This document shows positions 9,701-22,662 of a stretch of 33,203 nt of DNA, one piece after another (positions within the stretch are counted from its first letter, which is position 1; each line of letters opens with the position of its first letter). The notes beneath the pieces are model-generated. The model ran no database searches. It saw nothing but the letters and a program-made list of their open reading frames with translations, and was not told where the DNA came from. The translations under genes were made by a program, and so were the position numbers. The stretch is from Branchiostoma floridae (taxonomy: Eukaryota > Chordata > Leptocardii > Amphioxiformes > Branchiostomatidae): contig NC_049991.1 in assembly GCF_000003815.2 (NCBI RefSeq), forward strand, positions 288,626 through 321,828, read 5' to 3'.

Positions 9701-12700
9701 TCTAGAGAAGTCCGCGCTGGACGGATCTCATTTTTTTGGCTTGGAATATGTCCACGTTGTGCTCCCATGTATTAATCCTGAGTCTCAAGTCAATCCATTG
9801 ACCCGAAGTGACATAAATCAAAGTTTTCCATTCTCGATGGTCTTTTTAGCGAACGCCCAGCAAAATGTCTTTTTAGCGAATGCCCACTATATCCACAAAA
9901 ATATCGACCGTCGCGCAATGACACCTAAACCTACCGCCACAAACATGTTCAAGATGGTGTCCCATTGATGTGTACGGAGTTTCCGTGCTTTACAAGCATT
10001 TTAAGTCCCTGTTTTTGGTCAAAATGTACGACGACGATACTACCATACTTTAACTATAGCAATTCAAAATGGCGGGCACTAGTCATGTGACCTCCTTGCG
10101 GGACTGTTCTATGAGTATCGCGGGAGGGACTGTTGTAGCATAGCTTCTCATACAACCATTTTAGAGTGAATTCTGAACAAGATTTTCATTTCATAGTGCT
10201 ATCATCTGACTAATATTTACAATGTGGTCATTTTTCTGTGCTATTATTACCCAGGTTTGAGGAACTTAGTGCAAATTTGGATATTGATTCACCTCAGTGC
10301 CCAATTAATGTACAAAAGGCTCAGACACATTAGTGTTATAAACCTGAATAGGGGCAGGTAACCAATACTAGAAAAACATAGCTATTTATTATTAACAATA
10401 CTATTTACATTATAATAATAACTCTGCACCAAACTGGACTTTTCTTATCTTTATTTATCACAGAAACATTGTTACAATGAGGATTTGATTTGATGAGTAT
10501 CTGTTACAGTGTGTACAAACTTATTTCAAATACAAAAATGTATTACGCGTACGTTTCACTTCCTAAATATTTTTATATTTTTATATTTTTAAGTATTGGA
10601 AGAAGTTGACACATAAACAATATTAATTGCATTATTTATGTGCAGTAAAATGTGACCACATGCTATCAATAGCCTAATAAAATGTTGGAACATGGCACAA
10701 GCGGGCTCCCCTTCTGAGTACAGAAAGGAAATGTTTTATAACATTTAGTTATGACGTAGAAAATTTCAATTGTAAAATGTACCTTTATCAACATTTACAA
10801 ACCAATTGTTTTTTTCTCTTCTTAATAAATGACAACAATACAGGTAAGTAAGGTGTGTTTCCTTTTATAACAGGCCAGGTAAGACGCCGTACAGGTAGGT
10901 AAGGTGTGTTTCCTTTTATAGCAGACCAGGTAAGACACCGTACAGGTGAGTAAGGTGTGTTTCCTTGACTACAGACTAGGTAAGACACCTTACAGGTGAG
11001 CAACGTGTATTTCCTTTCATTACAGACCAGGTAAGACACCGTACAGGTGAGTAACGTGTATTTCCTTTGATTACAGACCAGGTAAGACACCGTACAGGTG
11101 AGTAAGGTGTGTTTCCTTGACTACAGACTAGGTAAGACACCGTACAGGTAAGTAACGTGTATTTCCTTTGATTACAGACCAGGTAAGACACCGTACAGGT
11201 CAGTAAGGTGTGTTTCCTTGACTACAGGCCAGGTAAGACATCATACAGGTAAGTAAGGTGTGTTTCCTTTTATAACAGACCAGGTAAGACGCCGTGCAGG
11301 TGAGTAACGTGTGTTTCCTTGACTACAGGCCAGGTAAGACACCGTACATGTGAGTAAGGTGTATTTCCTTTGATTACAGACCAGGTAAGACACCGTACAG
11401 GTGAGTAACGTGTATTTCCTTTCATGACAGACAAGGTAAGACACCGTACAGGTGAGTAAGGTGTGTTTCCTTGACTACAGACTAGGTAAGACACCGTACA
11501 GGTGAGTAAAGTGTATTTCCTTTGATTCCAGACCAGGTAAGACAACGTACAGGTGAGTAAGGTGTGTTTCCTTGACTACAGACTAGGTAAGACACCGTAC
11601 AGGTGAGTAACGTGTATTTCCTTTGATTACAGACCAGGTAAGACACCGTACAGGTGAGTAACGTGTATTTCCTTTGATTACAGACCAGGTAAGACACCGC
11701 ACAGATGAGTAAGGCGTCTTTCCTTTGCCTATAGACCAGATGGGGCATTACACAGGTAAGTAAGTTGCTTTACTCACCTGTTTAATACCTATCTGGTCTA
11801 TAGGCAAAGGAAAGACGCTTTCCTCACCTATATAATGGCCTATATGGTAGTATATAGGCAAAGGAAAGTTGCTTTACTCACCTGTATAATACCCCGTCTG
11901 GTCTATAGGCAAAGTAAAGACATCTTACTTACCTGTATAATGGCCTATCTGGTCTATAGGCAAAGGAAAGACACCTTACTCACATGTTTAATGGCCTATC
12001 TGGTCTATAGGCAAAGGAAAGACACCTTATTCACCTGTATAATGGCCTATCTGGTATATAGGCAAGGGAAAGACACCTTGCTTACCTGTATAATGCCCCA
12101 TCTGGTATATAGGCGAAGGAAAGACACCTAACTTACCTGTATAATACCCTATCTGGTCTACAGGCAAAGGAAAGTTGCTTTACTCACCTGCACAATACCC
12201 TATCTGGTCTATAGGCAAAGGAAAGACGCCTTACTCACCTGTATAATGGCCTATATGGTATATAGGCAAAGGAAAGACGCCTTACTCACCTGTGTAATAC
12301 CCTATCTGGTCTATAGACAAAGGAAACACACCTTACTCACCTGTGCGGTGTCTTACCTGGTCTGCAATGAAAGGAAATACACGTTACTCACCTGTATGGT
12401 GTCTTACCTGGTCTGTAATCAAAGGAAATACACGTTACTCACATGCACGGTGTCTGGTCTGTTATAAAAAGAAACACACCTTACTTACCTGTATGGTGTC
12501 TTACCTGGCCTGTTATCAAAGGAAAGACACGTTACTCACCTGTATGGTGTCTTACCTGGTCTGTAATCAGAGGAAATACACGTTACTCACCTGTACGGTG
12601 TCTTACCTAGTCTGTAGTCAAGGAAACACACCTTACTCACCTGTACGGTGTCTTACCTTGTCTGCTATAAAAGGAAACACACCTTACTTACCTGTACGGC

Positions 12701-15700
12701 GTCTTACCTGGCCTGTTATAAAAGGAAACACACCTTACTTACCTGTATTGTTGTCATTTATTAAGAAGAGAAAAACAATTTGTTTGTAAATGTTAATAAA
12801 GGTACATTTTACAATTGAAATTTTCTACGTCATAACTAAATGTTATAAAACATTTCCTTTCCATTTCCAGAAGAGGAGCCCGCTTGTGCCATGTTCCAAC
12901 ATTTTATTAGGCTATTGATAGCATGTGGTCACATTTTACTGCACATAAATAATGCAATTAATATTGTTTATGTGTCAACTTCTTCCAATACTTTAAAAAT
13001 ATTTAGGAAGTGAAACGAAATACATTTTTGTATTTGAAATAAGTTTGTACACACTGTAACAGATACTCATCTAATCAAATCCTCATTGTAACAATGTTTC
13101 TGTGATAAATAAAGATAAGAAAAGTCCAGTTTGGTGAAGAGTTATTATTATAATGTAAATAGTATTGTTAATAATAAATAGCTATGTTTTTCTAGTATTG
13201 GTTACCTGCCCCTATTCAGGTTTATAACACTAATGTGTCTGAGCCTTTTGTACATTAATTGGGCACTGAGGTGAATCAATATCCATATTTGCACTAAGTT
13301 CCTCAAACCTGGGTAATAATAGCACAGAAAAAATGACCACATTGTAAATATTAGTCAGATGATAGCACTATGAAATGAAAATCTTGTTCAGAATTCACTC
13401 TAAAATGGTTGTTTGAGAAGGTATGCTACAACAGTCCCTCCCGCGATACTTATAGAACAGTCCCGCAAGGAGGTCACATGACTAGTGCCCGCCATTTTGA
13501 ATTGCTATAGTTAAAGTATGGTAGTATCGTCGCCGTACATTTTGACCAAAGACAGGGACTTAAAATGCTTGTAAAGCACGGAAACTCCGTACACATCAAT
13601 GGGGCACAATCTTGAACATGTTTGTGGCGGTAGGTTTAGGTGTCGTTGCGCGACAGCCGATATTTTTGTGGATATAGTGGGCATTCGCTAAAAAGACATT
13701 TTGCTGGGCGTTCGCTAAAAAGACCATCGAGAATCGAAAACTTTGATTTATGTCACTTCGGGTCAATGGATTGACTTGAAACTCAGGATTAATACATGGG
13801 AGCACAACGTGGACATATTCCAAGCAAAAAAAATGAGATCCGTGCAGCGCGGACTTCTCTAGAGTGGGCGTTTGTGGGCATTCGCTAAAAAGACCCTCCC
13901 TGCTCAGAGCTTCTAACTTGAGTTCTGCTTCTCGCTGCTATATGTAGCTGATATAGGTGGCGCTTTTGTGGCGAGAAAAAAATCCCAAACGTGGCTAAGC
14001 TTGTATCCCCCCTCGTCCCAGTTCATCACTGGGGTTGACCTTCTTATCCAAAGAACTCTCCCATATCCTATATTCTACCAACCTGATGACATTAATTTCG
14101 GAAGCGATGTGAGTGTTTAGATGATGACTATCAATGTTGCAGGAGTCAGCACAAACCTGGCACTGTACAGCTGTGGAGGTGATGGTGAGATCTACCAACA
14201 CTCTTTCAACAAGACTCAGCAACTAGCTGTCTGTATCTCTGACATCATTAAAACTACCAATCAAATCAAGGTCAGTAAACGTCATCTATCATCGAAGTAG
14301 TGAGAACTGAAATTTTGCCATGCATTGTCCCACATACATGTGGTTCCCATGTATTTCATAGAACATTCCATGACTGTTATTTAAAGGCACCCAGTGCAAT
14401 TATTTTCACTTGTTCGAATCAGGTTTTGATTTGTGAACGCATGAATAAGATTCAATTCGCTGGATGACCTCACGTGTTGAAAATTACTGATGGGAAAATG
14501 TTAGTGACTCTATCCTGTGCTAATTTATTGAGGGATGCAGTAAATCAAAGGAGTCCGTTTGCGGCATATTTTTGCATCATTTTAATCACTGAAAGTACAA
14601 AATGATACAAATGTGCTAGCTTGGTGAATTCAATATCGTGCCGATTGTCTCCCCCAAAATACTTCCAATTCTAATGCTCTAAAAATTGCACTGCGTGCCT
14701 TTAATTCAATGACAGGACATTTTGCTAGCACTTGTGGAACACCATCTGTCACGTTTTGTATACTTGTGTACTTGTACTCTTGGGTAGTTTTAAAGAACGC
14801 TTGCAGATAGATGTGCAGAAGTTAGGTGTGACGGGTCGTTCAGTGTAATATAAACAGCTGCTGCCGCGCCGCGTGCCTGCGAAGCTGGTGTGTTACGCCG
14901 AACGGCGGTTATACCGGCTATATAGATAGAGATACAGATACAGATACCAAAAGATATGATGATCCGTCAACACTTTTATATTTTCTAATTAATTATGCAA
15001 ATGAGGCCATCATTTGCATAATTGATATCTATCGACATTTCTCTCCTTCCCAGCTACATATGTGACAAGTTTGAAAGTCCTATCATAGAATGCAGTGGAT
15101 TTTTTAACTTTCCTCATTCATTTTGTAAATTAGCTTTTGATTTACATAATTAGTATCCCATTATGTTAGTCATCACTCATTCTATCTAGATACCAAAAAT
15201 CATGATGATCCATCAACACGTTGTCGAGCTACTCTCGTCCAAAGTTTGAAAGGAAACCGGTGCCTGCAGTTCCAAAAAAGCTGCTAGGGGCCCACACTCA
15301 TAACACTTTGTCTCTGCCCCAAGGGCTACAGCATGTCTAGAACACAAGATATCAAAAGTTAAGATTCTGCTGCAGTACATTAGCAAGCCGCTAGGGGGCC
15401 CTTTATCGAACTTGACCTTCATTTTCCCGACCCACCTACCAAATATCATCAGGATCCATCCAAGGCTTCTCGAGTTATGCTGTTCACACACACACAGACG
15501 TACAAGCCTAAAACATAACCTTGCCATTCTGGCAAAGCTAATGATTCTGCCTCATTTGCATGTGTTAACTTTCCAGATATTTTTCTGCATAACAAGAAGT
15601 TTTGGATAGATTGCAATGATATTTGGTTTGTGGGTAGGTCTTGGGAACACAAAAGTCATACATTGTAATTGATATCCCAATACCCCATTTTATAAACCCT

Positions 15701-18700
15701 GGCTATACATACACATGAAGGTTATTTCCTGGTATAAGCTAAGGTAACCTAGCCTTATCTGTACTAAGTTATAAGATTATCCAGATTTATTAACAAGATT
15801 TAAATGTCAGAACTGGAAACCCTGTGAAAAATGGTATTTCCCATGTATGCCTTACAAATGTCAATGTTCTCTCTGTCCCAGCACAAACTGCCTCCTGCGA
15901 CAGAGATTGCCTGGAGGGAGGATGGACAGTTTGTGGCCATCGGTAATGAGGATGGGTAGGTTTCACATGTGTGGCAGTTCAATTTGAATGTTTCTTTGTT
16001 AATGTTTTGCAAACCTGGTACATGTATGCCTCTTTATTGTGCATCACTCCAGGTTTGCTCCTTAGCCGTTGAGTCTTTCCGTTCCAGGCAGGAGACTCGC
16101 CTGCCCTAACCCGGGACCTCAACTCCCCCCCTACGTTGCCCCTTGCGGTGCTATTTGGAGGGTAACCCCTATGTAGGCATACAAAGTAAATTTTTGTACT
16201 AAAGAGTACAAGCTGCCAATCCGGACAGATTTAATTGAGGGGTTCATTCTCCAACAACAGTTCTAGGTGGATGCGCATGGCTTTTGTCATCGTACATTTT
16301 ACAGTGAACTCATCAAAAACAAGTTTAGATCTTGTATACATCCATATAACTGTGATTGAAGCTGTACAGATATTTTTTTTCTTCTTTGACCAACGAAATG
16401 TAGACATAGCTGTTGAATACCAGACTGTATTGTCCTATTGCTAACATCAATAATATCAAAGAAAACTAAAACCATCAGAACATGGTTGAAATTTATTGAT
16501 TATTGCCATCAATAGAATAAATGGCCATAGTAAAGCCTGCTTTGGGGCAAAAAAGTATGACTATGAAGAACTTGTGCACAATCATTTTCAAGATCCATTT
16601 CTACTCTATTTTTCATCGTAAGACGTTCCCCGATGGCTAATTTTACCTACAATTTGCGTACCATGTACTAGTTGATACACTGCAATTGATGCAGGTACAC
16701 ATGTGTAAGCTCATAAACCCCAATTGTACGTTAACCTACATTGTACAATGTTTGTGGCCACAACTTTATATACTGTAAGGCATTATTACTGCATATAATA
16801 TCACCATCGTGGTAAATTGTACGAAGTATGTGACCAGGCCCTATAATCTGTACCTGTTCATATAGTAAGAATAAATGTATGCAGTTCTTCTTGTATTGTA
16901 TCAAAATATGTTTTCAGGTCAGTTGAGGTCATGGCCAGTCATAATCTTCGACGTATCTGCATCATTCGGACTCACCATCGGCCAATCAACAAGCTGTGCT
17001 GGCATCCCATGTTGCCTGATGCCCCAGCTCTCTACAGCTACTGGCTGGCATCTGCATCCAACCAATCAGATGTGCATGTTCACAACCTCCTGGCTGTGAT
17101 TGGTCAGTCACTTTTATTTACACGCTGCATGTATGATGAAGATGTTGTGTTTCTGGTTACCCGACCAACCCTAGCAAAGACATGAAATTTTCGTGACGAA
17201 ATTCGAAACAGACTGTTAACAGTTGATGTAAGAATGTGTGGTAAACATTGTTACAGTACTTTGTTCAGTTTATTGATATACTCATAAAGTAAAACAACAA
17301 CCTTTTTTTCCTAGGCAGTATTGCGTGATTAGTTTGCCATTATGTATATTTACAGGAGCTGATACTCAGCCAGCTGTCCCTTTGGTCTTTTCTGAACCAT
17401 TTCGTCAGGCTGAAGGCCACAAGGCAAAAGTGGTGGATTTGTCCTGGAGTCCTCATCGGCCAGGCTGGCTGGTGTCTGCCTCATACGATAACACAGCTCA
17501 GGTCAGGTCACACTTCTACATGCTCATTGTCTGGATGTCCTCTACAGGCAAGGGAACAGTAGTATGCAGAAACTGTCATGTGTTTAACATTTGATGTCTT
17601 TTATTATTGATGAATTTCATGTACATGAAACTCCAACATAATTAAGAATTGTATTGATGATGTTTTGTACTTTCCATGTGTTTAGTAAAGTTTTGTCTGA
17701 AACATGCAATGCTTGAATCCAAAGTTTTGTGATTTTGAAGGTGTGGGATATGACTAAAGACAAGGCTGTGTCCAACTATCGAGGCCACCAGGGAAGAGTG
17801 TTGTCTGTACAGTGGTGCCCCACTGATGTGGACATGGTGTACAGTGGAGGGGACGACTTCTCTGTTCAGTCATGGAAGATATCTCAACAGGAACATAAAG
17901 AACCACCCATTGGTAAGTAATAACCTGACTTTAACAGTATCCTAACATATAATGTAAGGTTACCAGTTTACGTGCAGTACCAGTTTACGGTCACTTATGG
18001 GCGGGTGCAGACCTCGAGGTGAATTGTAAAAAAGAAAATAATCTTGAGCAGGAAAGAAGTTGACATCTATATGATCTATGTGTCAGTGTCTTATTTATCA
18101 TATAGAGAAACACCAAACTGGCCGTAAACTGGTCCACCTGAAAGAATTCTTAGCTGCAGGCTTGTTTATTAAAGACGTTCGCACGGCGAGAAATCATACA
18201 GAGGAAATATGATGCCACCTGCACCGTCGCCGTTGTCGTCGCTACCCGGCGTAGACCCTTCCCGACCTTGATTTTGCAGATGACATAGCTCTTCTTGAAG
18301 ACTTTGCCCAAGACCTTCTTTGCAGATTCGAAGCAGCATGTCAAATTATCGGACTGTACCTCAATGCATCAAAAACTAAATTCATTCATTTATATCCCAC
18401 ATATATAGAGTAGCTCTATGCCCCTGATGGGTCCGCAATCGAGAAGGTTACCGACTTTAAATATTTGGGGGGCTACACTGTTGTGAAACATGACATGGAG
18501 GTTAGAATTGGCCAAGCATGGAGTGCCATACATGCGCTCCAAAAAATTTGGAAATCTCACATCAGAAAAGAAACAAAAACTAGAGTATTTGAATCTTGTA
18601 TTATCTCAATTCTACTTTATGGCTGTGAGTCTTGGACAATGAACTCTTCTCAGACCAGAAAACTGGATGGTTCCTCGACCAGGATGTTACGTGCTGTATA

Positions 18701-21700
18701 CAACAAACCTTGGTGGGAACACACAACAAGCTAAGCCTTGCCGGTAAACTGCTTTTTTGGTCCCCAGAAGCAAATAGGAGAAGAGGACGTCCATACCTCA
18801 CGCTAAAGGACCTTATTGAATCAGAGACTGGTCTATATGATAAGGAACTCATTGAACTGATGAAAAATAGAACACAATGGAAGCAAAACTATGTGAATGC
18901 TTCAACTTGTTAAAATCGAGTATGAATATGTAACTATGTATGTATGTATGTATGATGCCACACAGATGAAACATGATGAGCTTGACGCAGACCGACTAAG
19001 TCGACCGTAAACTGGTAACCTTACGTTACATGATAGCATATTGTACCTGAAAAAAGACAAAATTATTTCTTCCTACAATACGATAATGATGATCCAACCA
19101 ACTTATGTTTAAGTAAGAAAACTTGCTCCAAGTCACATAGGGATTGAAATACTTTTTTCTGCATACCTGCGCTGGTGCAGGTAACATTGGAAATTACCTG
19201 CACTAGACAAATTTTACCTGAACCACTCAGAATGTAGGAAGCATACTAAAAACTGTTCAGTAAGTATTGCTTTTATTTCTTTTCTACTTCATACAGAGCG
19301 CTACCATCATCTGCAAAGATGGAAGGATGCCTACAGCTACTTCATACGTGGTACCAGTCAATGAAACTATTAAACATCCACACACACCTACAACGTAAAA
19401 CTGCACATCATAGTAACGGTTACATGTACATGTATGATAAAAACCCAGGACATGGACCTGTGCAGTTTTGGTGCAGTTGGACTTCACAAATACCTGCAGT
19501 TACAATTCTACATGCACTAACCTGCATATGCAGGTGGTACTTCAAGCCTTGCAGTGTCTGGTCAATATGGTAGCACTGACCAATTACTTTAAACCTTTCA
19601 TCCATTCTTAGATCACAAACCACCAGGAAGAAAGCCCAAGTCTAAGGGAAAGGCAAAGAACAGGATGACAGAGCCTCATAAACAAGTAGCACAGGACCTG
19701 AGGCAGCCAGAGCTTACCAGGAGCCAGGAGCAAGTTGGTACAGGCCCCAGCAGGGATGGTGCTTTATCTCAGGAGGACATGGGAGGGACTATGGGAACCA
19801 GTCTTCAGTCTGAGGACCTGCTCCGACTCCTGGAGGAGAAGCGAGCCCAGCTGTTGAGGAGACAGAAGGCAGAAGACTGTACATCAGGAGTGCCTCAACT
19901 CTCGCTGTGTGAGGAGGACATTGCCTCAGCAGATTCTGAAGGTCAGGAGGCAACTGGTCAGCTGAAGAGTCCGACTAGTCAGAGATCACTCATGGAGGAT
20001 GTAATGCCAGTGCAGAGGACCAGGGAGAATGCAGTACCTATTGTAGCCTCAGCAGCGGAAGGGAGAGGTGGGATTACTGTTGATTTTGATTGTATTTGCT
20101 TTCTATTATTACTAGCTTCATTCATTATTGTGCTAATATAAGTGTGTCTATGTTGTTGTTGTTGTTGTTGTTGTTGTCCTTGTTAAAGTCTATTATTTTG
20201 CTAGACGTTGTCCCTGGGTGCTGGGTAACTCAGAAAGTTTCTTAGAATTGAATGATAAAAACAGCACCCTCTCATGTGATTATGTTTATAATGTTAAAAG
20301 AATGGAACCAAATTTGGAGACCTTGTAATTAGAGGTCAGTATATGGGATTTTAATGACCTGGTGTATGGGGAAAATAAATCCTATTCTGATTGGTCGACT
20401 TCATCTGGCTATATAATAAGAAGTATTATTCATTAGATGTTGTTTTTATTTAGACATTTTGAAAAAATAATTATTATTGTTTTCTCAAGTGCTGTGCCAG
20501 GTAAAATTGGATCTGTGCGGATATTTCTGATGTCTACCTGCACCTAACCTGCACTGGTCAATGTACTGGGGTTTATACATAAAATTTAATGTCCTATGAT
20601 GTAGGTGTATATGGATCGTTATCAGCTGCCTTGACTGTTACCACTTATAAAGTATAAATTAAAGAAAAAATAACAGTAGTTTTTGAAGTTTTAGTATGAT
20701 CCATACCAATTCAGAGTGGTTCAGGTAAAATTTGTCTGGTGCAGGTAATTTTTGATGTTACCAGCACCAGTGCAGGTATGCTGAAAAAAGTTATTTCGAG
20801 CCCTGAAGGTACAACCTTCCTGTTTATTTCCGTTACACTGTTGTGAGCTATAAGGGTGATTTACCTTTATTTAATATTTATCAAATATGTCATAAGCCTA
20901 GAAAAAAAGGTTTTCATTACTGAGTAATGTTACAGTAATCACTCAGCAGCCAATGGACACCTAACCTCCTGCCATTACCATGTAGATCCAAGAGTTAATA
21001 GAAAGAAGAAGAAGGGGCGGTCACTATTTCCTTTATCAGCTAACATGGACAACCGTGCCAAGTGTCACCTTCAACAGGACTGCCTGGCACTGACAGATCT
21101 GACCTATGGTGAGTTCAGACATCTTACTACTTTTGAACTTGTGAAGTCACAGTAGAGATCTAGTTTTCTTTCATTTTTTGTAGAGAGTTGTTACAGGACA
21201 ATCTTGGACTTTGCAATGGGCAACGTTGAAACGCTTTTTTTATGCAAGCCTACTATATATAGGCTACTTCTCGGTGAAATGTCTGAAGTAGTGATGTTAG
21301 GTTAAAAAACTAGACCTGATTTTCAGCTTATCTGAATGTCACTACAGTCACTGTCTTACTCAGATGGTAACACAAGTTACTAACTTTAGTGACAGGCATA
21401 AACTTTACACAGCCTTTATGATGAGTAAAGGGAACAACATGATCATGGATGATGCTTGCTTTTACCAGTAAAAGTCTGAGGTTAACAAGTCTCCATGCAT
21501 ATTCTGTTTATTCTGTGCACCAAACAATGATATCAGGATTCTTATCTCCTCTACAGACTACATGTGGGTCATGGAAATTGGTTCCATCATACTTATAGCT
21601 ACAAGAAAAGTACCTAAATCAAAAATAAGAAAGAAAACAAAGTTTTGGACTTAACATGCAAAACTTGTTGGCAGTTGTCACACGACTTTTGCACACACTC

Positions 21701-22625
21701 TGGAAGTGCTTGTAGATACGTAGCCTGCTGGCGTTCATGCTACTGTCATACCCCCCAGGACAAATCCAGCTAACCAGATCTAGTCTGAAGATCACAGGTA
21801 TGAAGATCCAACCCATAAATTGTATTACTCCTATGGTGACAACTAGGGATGGGTACCGGTACAGAAAGTTCAGGTCCAGGTCCGGTTCAGGTCCAAACGA
21901 TCAGGTCCAGGTCCGGACCTGAACCTGATTCAGTATGACTCATACCAATGGTCCATTTCACTACAAAGAAATCTGTAAAATCCTACAACGCTAACTGCAC
22001 CAGATAATACAATTGACTGTAAAACTTGGTAGAAATTACTATAAACTCTTCTCTACTTCATTCTTGTTATTTTCTTCCACATGCAAGTGCCAAAACGTGT
22101 GAATGCCTGATGAAATAATCTGTCAATTTTCTAATAGGTCCAACATCCGGTCTACCAAATTTTTTGCAGGTCCGGTTTTTCTGGACCAGTCCAATAAGAA
22201 AAAACGGTTTTGTACCGGTATGCTGTACCGATACCCAGCCCTAGTGACAACCCATCCTGTAGCAGCAGCTTGTTCAAAAGCGCTGTGCCATGACTTTGTT
22301 ATTTTTGCCCTGCAGTACAACTGTTGTTTTTTTATCAATAACTACTTCATGTTACAACATTAGACAGGTTTTTTTTTTATTTGGAATAACATTAACTGTC
22401 AAACACATCTGTCTAGTTCAGGTCAGATAAGTGTATTTAGAAAGGAATAGCATTTCAGAAGTGAAAGAATCTTCAACCATGTTCTTTTCAGAAAGAGCTG
22501 CTGGAGACTTAGCTGCTGGAAGTGGAGATCTTGCTGGCCTTGGGCTTTTCTTTGACAGAAGAAGTCTGTACAAAACCTTCAAAGAAGAAAGTAAGTTTCT
22601 CTCTCTCTCAGTATAGACACACTCA

Positions 22626-22662
<37 letters not shown>

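Larger units (their letters stand above)
9665..13900. mobile_element. 4.24-kb palindromic foldback element, Mutator-like target duplication
   Basis: The left arm (9665 to about 11765) and right arm (about 11769 to 13900) are near-perfect reverse complements over some 2.1 kb each. The tips are ggtctttttagcgaatgccc and its complement, and the same motif recurs two more times inside each arm. The flanks carry a duplication, tgctcagagc, at 9655-9664 and 13901-13910. An uninterrupted version of the target is present at 6040-6190. A 9-10 bp duplication with long inverted ends is typical of Mutator-like (MuDR) elements, which is the best guess. No transposase frame is visible. It sits in the sense direction of Gemin5 intron 2. 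Confidence 0.8.

Noticed and set aside
9839-9968. 128-codon frame in the left arm of the palindrome
   Set aside because: Its reverse partner in the right arm (13596-13823) is diverged and shorter, with no recognised motif. It overlaps the repeated tip motif gtctttttagcgaa.
10841-12745. CRISPR array
   Set aside because: The units are contiguous tandem repeats without unique spacers, in an animal intron.
10788-12789. Long repeated frames with a 17-residue period on both strands
   Set aside because: They come from the 51-base tandem unit. The 50-base units shift the frame, and the same peptide appears on opposite strands in the two arms, so a protein gene is not supported.
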